21,335 bases of DNA from the NCBI GenBank assembly GCA_902489215.1, contig CABTZE010000017.1, positions 1-21,335 of the forward strand. Reading direction: 5' to 3'. The notes below the pieces were generated by a model. That model ran no database searches, had not been told where the DNA came from, and saw only the letters and a program-made list of their open reading frames with translations. This document shows, in pieces, positions 1-6,130 of the stretch (position 1 is its first letter; each line of letters begins with the position of its first letter). Made by a program: the position numbers and the translations under genes. The DNA is from an uncultured Brevibacterium sp. (GTDB lineage Bacteria; Actinomycetota; Actinomycetes; Actinomycetales; Brevibacteriaceae).

Positions 1-50
1 AAGCCTGAACACAACCAGTCCAGAACTGACATTCTGAACTGACACGCAAC

Positions 51-77
51 AGGGGCGGCCCACACAGGGCCGCCCCT
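51..77. terminator. Stem-loop terminator downstream of hspR
   Basis: A perfect 10-bp GC stem, 52-61 (GGGGCGGCCC) with 67-76, encloses the loop ACACA, and an A51-T77 pair extends it. It lies about 60 bases past the hspR stop and would end the minus-strand heat-shock operon. Neither side has a long T tract, so it could also serve a convergent gene beyond the left edge. The rest of 1-136 holds only a short direct repeat (GAACTGAC at 23-30 and 36-43). Confidence 0.6.
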
Positions 78-136
78 TCGCGTTGTTCAAAAACCGCGCC
101 GCTCCGAGCCTTACTGCAAAACGGCCGACAGAGCCT

Positions 137-595
137 CTACCGCGTACGGCGCGACGAAGTGCCCGGCATCAGGACACCGGCAATGCGCCTGGCCGGACGC
201 GCCCTGCGGCCCGCCCCCTGCGAATCCTCAAACAAGGACACAACATCACCAGACGACGCCGCTGCGAAAATCCGCCCGGCAGTCTCCAGCCGCCTGCGCA
301 TAGCGTCCATTTCGGCGCGCATAGCTTCCTGTTCGCGGCGCATAGCCTCGATTTCTTCGCGCATCCGCAGGATCCGCTTAATGCCCTCGAGGTTGATGCC
401 GTCATCCTGGCTCAACCGCTGCACCAGCTGCAGCTTCTCAATGTCATCAGCCGAATAGCGGCGTCCGCGCCCAGCAGACCGCTGAGGTGTCACCAGCCCC
501 AGACGGTCATACTGCCGCAGCGTCTGCGGATGCATACCGGCCAGTTCAGCGGCAACAGAAATCATGTAGACAGGACGGTCTGCGGGAATCATCAC
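137..595 (-). CDS. hspR: HspR, MerR-family heat-shock repressor
   Basis: Autoregulatory repressor of the dnaK operon. In actinobacteria HspR binds HAIR inverted repeats, with DnaK as co-repressor. The 152-residue protein begins with a MerR winged helix-turn-helix (about residues 9-75, with MHPQTLRQYDRLGLV and the arginine-rich GRGRRYS wing). A Met/Arg/Glu-rich coiled coil (about 75-107) follows, then a basic tail. The GTG start at 595 overlaps the dnaJ stop; the adjacent ATG at 592 is an equally good start. An AGGAGGG ribosome site lies inside the end of dnaJ, so translation is probably coupled. It is the last gene of the operon, and candidate target sites are seen upstream of dnaK. Confidence 0.93.
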   Translation of the reverse strand: MMIPADRPVYMISVAAELAGMHPQTLRQYDRLGLVTPQRSAGRGRRYSADDIEKLQLVQRLSQDDGINLEGIKRILRMREEIEAMRREQEAMRAEMDAMRRRLETAGRIFAAASSGDVVSLFEDSQGAGRRARPARRIAGVLMPGTSSRRTR

Positions 596-1602
596 GCTTC
601 ACCTGCCCTCCTCTGCAGCCCTTCACGCGGATCTTCACCCGCGGTAGCAGCGGCAAAATCCTCTACGGCCTTCTTCGCGTCTGCATTCAGATTGCGCGGC
701 ACCGTCACTTCGACGGTCACCAGTAGGTCGCCCTTACCGGACTTCGCGTCAATACCCCGCCCACGCAGGCGCAATGTGCGGCCCGACGGCGTGCCCGCAG
801 GAATCTTCATGGTGACCGGCTGCCCGCCCAAAGTGGGCACCGAAACCTGAGCTCCAAGAGCAGCCTCCGGGAAAGTCACCGGCAGCGTCATACGCAGATT
901 GTTACCGTCGCGCGTGAAAACGCTGTGCGGTGCAACCTCGACCGTGAGAATCACATCGCCAGCCTGACCGCCATTCGGGCTGGGCTTGCCCTTGCCGCGA
1001 ACACGTACCTCCTGTCCGTCCTTTACCCCCGCGGGAGTACGAACAGTCAGCGGCTTGCCGCCGGGCATCTTGAGCTTCACGGTGGCGCCTTCAATCGCCT
1101 CGGTAAAGCTCAGACGAGCCTTCGAGCGGATGTCCCCGCCCTTCTGCGGGGCCTGCTGGTAGCCGCCGAAACCGCCACCTCCAAAGCCGCCACCGCCGAA
1201 CAGGTCAGAAAGATCCGGGCCCCCGCCGGGGTAGCCGCCGGGGTAACCACCGGCACGAGTGCGGCCTCCTGCCCCGCCCGTGTTGAACAGGCCGGAGAAG
1301 ATGTCCTCAAAGCCACCCGCACCGGCACCGCCGGCACCCGCCTGGAACCTGGCGCCGCCGCCCATGGCACGCACCTGGTCGTACTGTTTGCGGGTCTCTG
1401 GATCCCCGATCACCGAATTGGCAGCCGAGATCTCTTTGAACTTCTCTTCTGCTTCCGCGTTTCCCGGGTTGGCGTCCGGGTGGTACTTGCGGGCCAGTTT
1501 GCGGTAGGCCTTCTTGATTTCAGCATCGGAGGCATCCTTGGAGACTCCGAGCGTCTTGTAGTAGTCCTTCTCGAACCACTCATTCTGCGGTCCCGAGTTC
1601 AT
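592..1602 (-). CDS. dnaJ: DnaJ-type co-chaperone without zinc finger (class II)
   Basis: Hsp40 co-chaperone that delivers clients to DnaK and stimulates its ATPase. The 336-residue protein has an N-terminal J domain (about 10-75) with the essential HPD at 41-43. A Gly/Phe-rich linker (about 80-150, with GGYPGGYPGGG and GGGGFGGGGFGG runs) follows, then the two beta-sandwich client-binding domains (about 155-310). No CxxCxGxG repeats are present, so this is a class II (CbpA-like) protein rather than a classic zinc-finger DnaJ. The ATG at 1602 has a strong AAGGAGG about six bases upstream. It lies 137 bases after grpE, with a large palindrome between, while its end overlaps hspR. Confidence 0.93.
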   Translation of the reverse strand: MNSGPQNEWFEKDYYKTLGVSKDASDAEIKKAYRKLARKYHPDANPGNAEAEEKFKEISAANSVIGDPETRKQYDQVRAMGGGARFQAGAGGAGAGGFEDIFSGLFNTGGAGGRTRAGGYPGGYPGGGPDLSDLFGGGGFGGGGFGGYQQAPQKGGDIRSKARLSFTEAIEGATVKLKMPGGKPLTVRTPAGVKDGQEVRVRGKGKPSPNGGQAGDVILTVEVAPHSVFTRDGNNLRMTLPVTFPEAALGAQVSVPTLGGQPVTMKIPAGTPSGRTLRLRGRGIDAKSGKGDLLVTVEVTVPRNLNADAKKAVEDFAAATAGEDPREGLQRRAGEA

Positions 1603-1649
1603 CCGGCCCCTCCTTTCAATGCCGAAATGGTCTGTTCTTAGGTTTTTCT

Positions 1650-1730
1650 AGCGGCCGAGGCGGAGCCCCACCTTCCCCGTGGGGCACCTGGGTGCCCCTG
1701 CGGGTGGTCGGAAGCTCCGCCTCGGCAGCT
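1650..1730 (-). repeat. Large multi-arm palindrome between grpE and dnaJ
   Basis: The outer arms 1650-1666 and 1714-1730 pair over 17 bp with one mismatch; 13 bp (GCCGAGGCGGAGC and its complement) are perfect. Inside are two further hairpins: GCCCCAC 1665-1671 with GTGGGGC 1679-1685, and GGGGCACC 1681-1688 with GGTGCCCC 1691-1698. In the mRNA the structure lies just after the grpE stop and is followed by an A-rich stretch, not a U tract, so it does not look like a full terminator. Attenuation, RNA processing or 3'-end protection that sets the DnaK/GrpE to DnaJ ratio would fit; this is inference. Confidence 0.75.
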
Positions 1731-1739
1731 GTGAGCGTG

Positions 1740-2414
1740 TCAGGCCTCGGGGAGGTGAACCCCTACCCGAGCCGCCCGAATGACACGTTCGCCGATCTTG
1801 TAGCCAGGCTGCATGACCATGAACACCGTGGGCTCTTCAACATCAGCCGAAGGCTGCTGCATAAGAGCGTCGTGGATGTTCGGGTCGAAGACTTCGCCGA
1901 CTTCGCCGTACTGCACGACGTCAAGCTTGCCGAGAGCCTCCAGGAGCCTGTCGACGTGCTTTTCGTACGGACCGGTGACATCGCCGGCTTCGCGAGCCAG
2001 CTTCACTTCGTCAAGCACCGGCATGAGGGCTTCGACCGCGCCCTGCAGGCCAGCTGCACGAGCGACCTCCTGGTCGCGTTCCGAACGGCGGCGGTAGGCC
2101 GCGTATTCGGCGTTCAGCCGCTGCAGGTCGTCAAGGTAGCGCTTGGCTTCATCCGATTCCGGTTGCGGTTCGGCATCTTCGATGCCCGAAGCGTCGTCGG
2201 GAATCTCGACACCGAGGTCCGAGGCGTCCGCTTCAGCCTGCTGCTCTGCACCCTGCTGGGCTTCCGGTTGCTGTTCGGACTCCGGGGCGTCGGCCCCGTC
2301 CCTGGCCTGACCCGCGGGGCGGGCCTGACCGGTTTCGGGATCAATCCGACGGTTGTCCTTGAACGAGAAGCCCTGGTCGCCGGCGTCGCGGCCGTCTGGG
2401 TTCTCGGTGGTCAT
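1740..2414 (-). CDS. grpE: GrpE nucleotide exchange factor
   Basis: Exchange factor that releases ADP from DnaK. The 224-residue protein has an acidic, Gln-rich disordered N-terminus (about 1-85) and a long helical coiled-coil region (about 86-135, with AEYAAYRRRSERD). A C-terminal beta domain carries the family signatures FDPNIHDALMQ and VMQPGYKIGERVIRAARVGV. The ATG at 2414 overlaps the dnaK stop by one base (TAATG) and an AGGAGAA ribosome site lies in the last dnaK codons, so the two genes are translationally coupled. The N-terminal extension is long but usual for actinobacteria. Confidence 0.95.
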   Translation of the reverse strand: MTTENPDGRDAGDQGFSFKDNRRIDPETGQARPAGQARDGADAPESEQQPEAQQGAEQQAEADASDLGVEIPDDASGIEDAEPQPESDEAKRYLDDLQRLNAEYAAYRRRSERDQEVARAAGLQGAVEALMPVLDEVKLAREAGDVTGPYEKHVDRLLEALGKLDVVQYGEVGEVFDPNIHDALMQQPSADVEEPTVFMVMQPGYKIGERVIRAARVGVHLPEA

Positions 2415-4264
2415 TACTTCTCCTCGTCTTCGTCGACGACTTCGGCGTCAACGACATCGTCGTCAGCAGAACCTGCGTCAGCCTGTGCGCCTTCCGCGCC
2501 GGCTTCAGCCTGAGCTGCCGAGTAGATGGCCTCGCCCAGCTTGGTCTGCGACTGCTGGAGCTTGTCGTAGGCCTGCTTGACGGCGTCGTCATCGTCACCC
2601 TTGAGGGCTTCCTTCAGAGCGTCGACATCTGCCTGGACTTCGTTCTTGACGTCTTCGGGCAGCTTGTCGTCGTTGTCCTTGATGAGCTTGTCCGTCTGGT
2701 AGGCGACAGTCTCCGCATTGTTGCGGGTGTCAGCAGCTTCGCGGCGCTTCTTGTCTTCTTCAGCGTGCTCTTCTGCTTCGCGCACCATGCGGTCGATGTC
2801 TTCCTGCGGAATAGCCGAACCGCCGGTGATCGTCATGGACTGCTCCTGGCCAGTGCCCTTGTCGGTGGCCGACACGTGCACAATGCCGTTGGCGTCGATG
2901 TCGAAGGACACTTCGATCTGCGGAACACCGCGCGGAGCGGGTGCAATGCCGGTCAGTTCGAAGGTGCCCAGCGGCTTGTTGTCGCGCGTGAATTCGCGCT
3001 CGCCCTGGAAGACCTGGATCGACACGGACGGCTGGTTGTCTTCGGCCGTCGTGAAGGTTTCGGACTTCTTGGTGGGGATCGGCGAGTTGCGCTCGATGAG
3101 CTTGGTCATCACGCCGCCCTTGGTTTCCAGACCCAGCGACAGCGGGGTGACGTCAATGAGCAACACGTCCTTGCGGTCACCGCGCAGCACACCAGCCTGG
3201 ACGGCAGCGCCGACTGCGACGACTTCGTCCGGGTTGACGCCCTTGTTGGGCTCCTTGCCGTTCGTGAGCTTCTTGACGGTTTCGGCCACTGCCGGCATAC
3301 GGGTGGAACCGCCGACGAGGACCACGTGGTCGATGTCGGACAGGCTCACGCCAGCATCTGCGATGACCTGCTCGAAGGGCTTCTTGGTGCGGGCCAGGAG
3401 GTCCTCGGTGAGCTCTTCAAACTTGGCGCGGCTGATGGACTCATCCAGGTGGATGGGGCCGGATTCGCTCATCGACAGGTACTGCAGCGAAATGTTGGTG
3501 CTGCTTGCGCTGGACAGTTCCTTCTTAGCCTGCTCAGCAGCTTCCTTGAGGCGCTGCATAGCGGTGGGGTCCTTGGTGAGGTCCACGCCATAGCCGTTCT
3601 TGACCTGGCCGACCAGGTAGTCAACCAGGCGCTTGTCCCAGTCGTCACCGCCGAGTTCGTTGTCACCCGAGGTGGCGCGCACCTGAATGGTGGAGAAGTC
3701 GTCGTCGTCCTTGCCGACTTCCAGGAGCGAAACGTCGAAGGTTCCGCCGCCGAGGTCGAACACGAGGATGAGTTCGTCTTCCTTGCCGCGCTCCAGACCG
3801 TAGGCCAGAGCTGCTGCAGTGGGTTCGTTGATGATGCGCAGGACGTTCATTCCGGCAATCTGGCCGGCGTCCTTGGTTGCCTGACGCTGAGCGTCGTTGA
3901 AGTATGCAGGGACGGTGATGACGGCGTCGGTCACGGTGTCCTGCAGGTACTCTTCAGCGTCGTGCTTGAGCTTCTGCAGAATGCGAGCCGAGATTTCCGG
4001 TGCCGAAAGGTCCTTGTCGCCGAGCTTGGTGGTCCAGTCGGTGCCCATGTGGCGCTTGACTGAGGACACGGTGTTTTCGACGTTGGTGACAGCCTGGCGC
4101 TTGGCGATTTCACCCACGAGGGAATCGCCGTTCTTGTTCACTGCGACAACCGACGGGGTGGTGCGGCCACCCTCAGCGTTTGCGATGACCTTCGGTTCGC
4201 CGCCTTCGAGTACCGCGACGACCGAGTTGGTGGTTCCAAGGTCAATACCTACTGCACGAGCCAT
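2414..4264 (-). CDS. dnaK: DnaK, Hsp70 chaperone
   Basis: ATP-driven chaperone for folding and heat-shock repair, and the presumed co-repressor of HspR. The start is ATG 4264 (MARAVGIDLGTTNS), preceded by GAAAGGAGA. A TTG start at 4282 would place that ribosome site inside the gene and is rejected. The 616-residue protein has the ATPase domain with phosphate loop GIDLGTTN (6-13), DLGGGTFD (170-177) and adenosine motif VLVGGSTRMP (315-324). The hydrophobic linker DVLLIDVTPL (366-375), the substrate-binding domain and an acidic tail ending DAEVVDEDEEK follow. It is the first gene of the operon, expressed from the SigH-like/HAIR region upstream. Confidence 0.98.
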   Translation of the reverse strand: MARAVGIDLGTTNSVVAVLEGGEPKVIANAEGGRTTPSVVAVNKNGDSLVGEIAKRQAVTNVENTVSSVKRHMGTDWTTKLGDKDLSAPEISARILQKLKHDAEEYLQDTVTDAVITVPAYFNDAQRQATKDAGQIAGMNVLRIINEPTAAALAYGLERGKEDELILVFDLGGGTFDVSLLEVGKDDDDFSTIQVRATSGDNELGGDDWDKRLVDYLVGQVKNGYGVDLTKDPTAMQRLKEAAEQAKKELSSASSTNISLQYLSMSESGPIHLDESISRAKFEELTEDLLARTKKPFEQVIADAGVSLSDIDHVVLVGGSTRMPAVAETVKKLTNGKEPNKGVNPDEVVAVGAAVQAGVLRGDRKDVLLIDVTPLSLGLETKGGVMTKLIERNSPIPTKKSETFTTAEDNQPSVSIQVFQGEREFTRDNKPLGTFELTGIAPAPRGVPQIEVSFDIDANGIVHVSATDKGTGQEQSMTITGGSAIPQEDIDRMVREAEEHAEEDKKRREAADTRNNAETVAYQTDKLIKDNDDKLPEDVKNEVQADVDALKEALKGDDDDAVKQAYDKLQQSQTKLGEAIYSAAQAEAGAEGAQADAGSADDDVVDAEVVDEDEEK

Positions 4265-4296
4265 GTTCGTGTCTCCTTTCAAAAGAGCCTTCGCAC

Positions 4297-4317
4297 TCTG
4301 AGTGCATCTGACTCAAG
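4297..4317. promoter_or_regulatory. HAIR-like HspR operator 1 in the dnaK leader
   Basis: TCTGAGT-N7-ACTCAAG matches the HAIR consensus CTTGAGT-N7-ACTCAAG in 12 of 14 arm positions with exact spacing. It lies 33-53 bases upstream of the dnaK ATG, downstream of the GGAAT-type promoter. A weak vegetative promoter (TTGACG 4344-4339, CAGACT 4321-4316 on the minus strand) would overlap it. Repression by HspR bound here is inferred from the known family, and hspR is in this same operon. Confidence 0.8.
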
Positions 4318-4372
4318 TCTGCTACTGGATGCTTGGGTCGTCAACCTCATTGAGCCTCAGACCTTCATCAAA

Positions 4373-4393
4373 CTTGCGTTCACTAGGCTCAAC
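4373..4393. promoter_or_regulatory. HAIR-like HspR operator 2 over the dnaK promoter
   Basis: CTTGCGT-N7-GCTCAAC matches the HAIR consensus in 11 of 14 arm positions with the correct 7-base spacer. It covers the GTT -10 element (4393-4391) and the expected start site of the SigH-like promoter, which is where a repressor would block initiation. A nearby 8-base inverted pair, TTGAGCCT 4350-4357 and AGGCTCAA 4385-4392, overlaps it. Confidence 0.6.
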
Positions 4394-4416
4394 CCTGAAG
4401 CGCTCACGCTTATTCC
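4391..4416 (-). promoter_or_regulatory. SigH/SigR-type heat and oxidative stress promoter of dnaK
   Basis: On the minus strand GGAAT (4416-4412, in the longer context GGGGAATA) is followed after exactly 18 bases by GTT (4393-4391). This fits the consensus of actinobacterial SigH/SigR ECF sigma factors (GGAAT-N18/19-GTT). Transcription would start near 4384, giving a leader of about 120 bases before the dnaK ATG. Both HAIR-like sites lie at or downstream of the -10 element, so the operon appears to be activated by an alternative sigma factor and repressed by HspR. Confidence 0.65.
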
Positions 4417-4417
4417 C

Positions 4418-4612
4418 CAAGGGAAGAAAAATGGGAAAAAGTTTCGTGACAGCCGAAGTTGATCTTGAGAAAAATTTTCAGAACCAATAAATCCCCTGGT
4501 CAGGAGCCGACTTCGCGCCTGCATGGCCGCCCAAGTCCGAAATCCTGGACAAAAGGGGAATTTGTGACCACCGAGTCAACCGGCCAGTAAGTTACTTTTG
4601 AGTCGTCAACTC
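4418..4612. other. A/T-richer divergent spacer between dnaK and the secreted-protein gene
   Basis: No gene is seen here. It contains an A/T-rich stretch unusual for the window (4424-4490, including GAAAAATTTTC) and, toward the plus-strand gene, a candidate -35 TTGTGA (4562-4567) and -10 TAAGTT (4588-4593). Their spacing of 20 bases is longer than usual, so this promoter call is tentative. Confidence 0.4.
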
Positions 4613-4628
4613 GGTGACGCACGTCACC
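4613..4628. promoter_or_regulatory. Crp/GlxR-like palindromic operator
   Basis: GGTGACG-CA-CGTCACC is a perfect 16-base dyad. Its core GTGA-N6-TCAC matches the Crp/Fnr/GlxR family pattern TGTGA-N6-TCACA. It lies 34-49 bases upstream of the secreted-protein ATG and just downstream of the best -10 candidate, so binding there would more likely repress than activate. The regulator is not in this window. Confidence 0.5.
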
Positions 4629-4661
4629 AAACAAGAATGACAACCACGAGAGGACCACCCG

Positions 4662-5966
4662 ATGAAGCTGACACAGTCACTCCTGCGCTCCGCCGCCGGC
4701 GGTCTGACAGCACTCGCAGCGACCACGGCCATGGTTGCGGCCGCCTCCCCCGCCTCCGCGGCAACAAACACCCACGAATACCCGGAAACCCCAGCCCTCA
4801 ACCCGAACCTGCCGATCGTCAAGACGACCCACAAGTCCGACCACATCAAGGCAAACGTCCTCAACCCTCACCCCGTGTGCAACGCGCTGGAAGACAAGCG
4901 CACCACCGTCTACAAGGTCACCGACAAGTTCCTGCCCGTCGGCACCATCTCCACCACCAACAACACCGACAAGGCGATCCCGCTGACCCAGAACACCTCG
5001 AAGTCACAGTCGATTTCACTTGAGGTCAACGGCAGCCAGACCGAATCCGTGTCCGCCAACGGCGGCGGCTCCGCGTCCAAGAACGACACCACCGGCAACT
5101 TCGGCATCGCCTGGGAACTGGCCAAGACCATCGGCGGTTCGGCCTCGTACTCCCTGAGCTGGGACGTCGGCCAGACAATCGGCCCCTACGATGTTCCCGC
5201 CGGCAAGACCGGTGACGCCACCTACGGATTCCGCGCCATCAACATGATCGGCACCCAGCAGCACTGCAAGTCCGACGGCACCTGGTCGAACCCGACCGCA
5301 TGGCGCGCATTCTCGCCGATCAAGAACGAAGTCCGCGTCAAGATCTACGGAAACGCCTCCGAATCGGACCAGACCGGCAAGCCCACGGTTGAAGAGAAGC
5401 CGAACCCGAAGCCCACCGAGAACACCATCGAACCCGATGATTCGCCCGTCAAGGGCTCCGGCGGCAGCAAGCCGGCGGGCAAGCAGAAGCTCGACCTCGA
5501 ACCGCAGATCACCGTGACCGACGGCAAGGTTCCCGGCTACGCGGGCATCGCCGCACTGCGCGTGAAGAACGTCGGCACCGACCGCTACTTCAGCGAAGCC
5601 CCGGCAGTGTCCTACCGCGTTGACGTGAAGACCGAAGACGGCCCCGAAGGCGTTGACCGCCTGATCACCCCGGGCTGGTTCAACGGCGCCTACACGCAAG
5701 ATCTCGGCTTCAACAAGAAGACCTCGACCCGCTCCTTCCTCGTCACCCTGTCCAACCCGGTGAAGAAGGGCGAAAACCAGCTGATCGCCAACTTCAAGTT
5801 CGGTGACGGCAAGACCACCGAAGGCCGCCTGAAGAACTCCATTTCGGTCACCCAGGTTGAACGCGCAGAAGGCGACAAGTCGACCTACAACGACCAGAAC
5901 GTGTCCTCGAAGGACATCACGGTCAACGACCTCGGCAAGCCAGCCAAGCACAAGGGCATCTTCTGA
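4662..5966 (+). CDS. Secreted protein with aerolysin/ETX-MTX2-like beta region
   Basis: Unknown exported protein, 434 residues. A Sec signal peptide (MKLTQSLLRS, hydrophobic Ala-rich core, ASA cleavage after residue 33) leads the chain. The N-terminal domain (about 35-230) has two cysteines (73 and 202) that may form a disulfide. A Ser/Thr-rich region with alternating polarity (about 95-190, with STTNNTDKAIPLTQ and VPAGKTGDATYGF) resembles the membrane-inserting part of aerolysin/ETX-MTX2 toxins; this is pattern recognition, not a proven homology. A Pro/Glu/Lys linker (about 235-275) leads to a C-terminal Ig-like beta domain. There is no LPxTG or membrane anchor. GAGAGGA lies seven bases before the ATG. 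Codon choice is strongly biased (Lys almost always AAG), suggesting high expression. Confidence 0.85.
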   Translation: MKLTQSLLRSAAGGLTALAATTAMVAAASPASAATNTHEYPETPALNPNLPIVKTTHKSDHIKANVLNPHPVCNALEDKRTTVYKVTDKFLPVGTISTTNNTDKAIPLTQNTSKSQSISLEVNGSQTESVSANGGGSASKNDTTGNFGIAWELAKTIGGSASYSLSWDVGQTIGPYDVPAGKTGDATYGFRAINMIGTQQHCKSDGTWSNPTAWRAFSPIKNEVRVKIYGNASESDQTGKPTVEEKPNPKPTENTIEPDDSPVKGSGGSKPAGKQKLDLEPQITVTDGKVPGYAGIAALRVKNVGTDRYFSEAPAVSYRVDVKTEDGPEGVDRLITPGWFNGAYTQDLGFNKKTSTRSFLVTLSNPVKKGENQLIANFKFGDGKTTEGRLKNSISVTQVERAEGDKSTYNDQNVSSKDITVNDLGKPAKHKGIF

Positions 5967-6011
5967 TCGACCAACACCTGCGCTGTAACCAGCGCTGACC
6001 GTTGATTCGGC

Positions 6012-6048
6012 AATCGGGCCGGTGGGACACACTCCCACCGGCCCGATT
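6012..6048 (+). terminator. Strong stem-loop terminator after the secreted-protein gene
   Basis: A perfect 15-bp stem, 6012-6026 (AATCGGGCCGGTGGG) with 6034-6048, has a 7-base loop ACACACT. It lies about 45 bases after the stop codon. No clear T tract follows, as is common in actinobacterial terminators. It should insulate the esterase gene from upstream transcription. Confidence 0.8.
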
Positions 6049-6130
6049 CGCATCTGTCTCGACCACACCCCGGCGGCTATCGTGGTGGGCACACCGACTG
6101 TCAGACCGCCACCGACAAACACCGGAGCCC

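Noticed and set aside
2765..4063. Long plus-strand open frame (432 codons) opposite dnaK
   Set aside because: dnaK is unmistakable on the minus strand; the antisense frame stays open because of high GC at third positions and is not protein-like.
4332..4352. Possible third HAIR site beginning CTTGGGT
   Set aside because: The second arm does not match at the 7-base spacing; only a partial match appears if the spacer is shortened.
6002..6130. Extension of the esterase to an ATG at 6002
   Set aside because: The added codons cover the terminator stem at 6012-6048 and lack resemblance to the family, whose conserved start begins after 6131.
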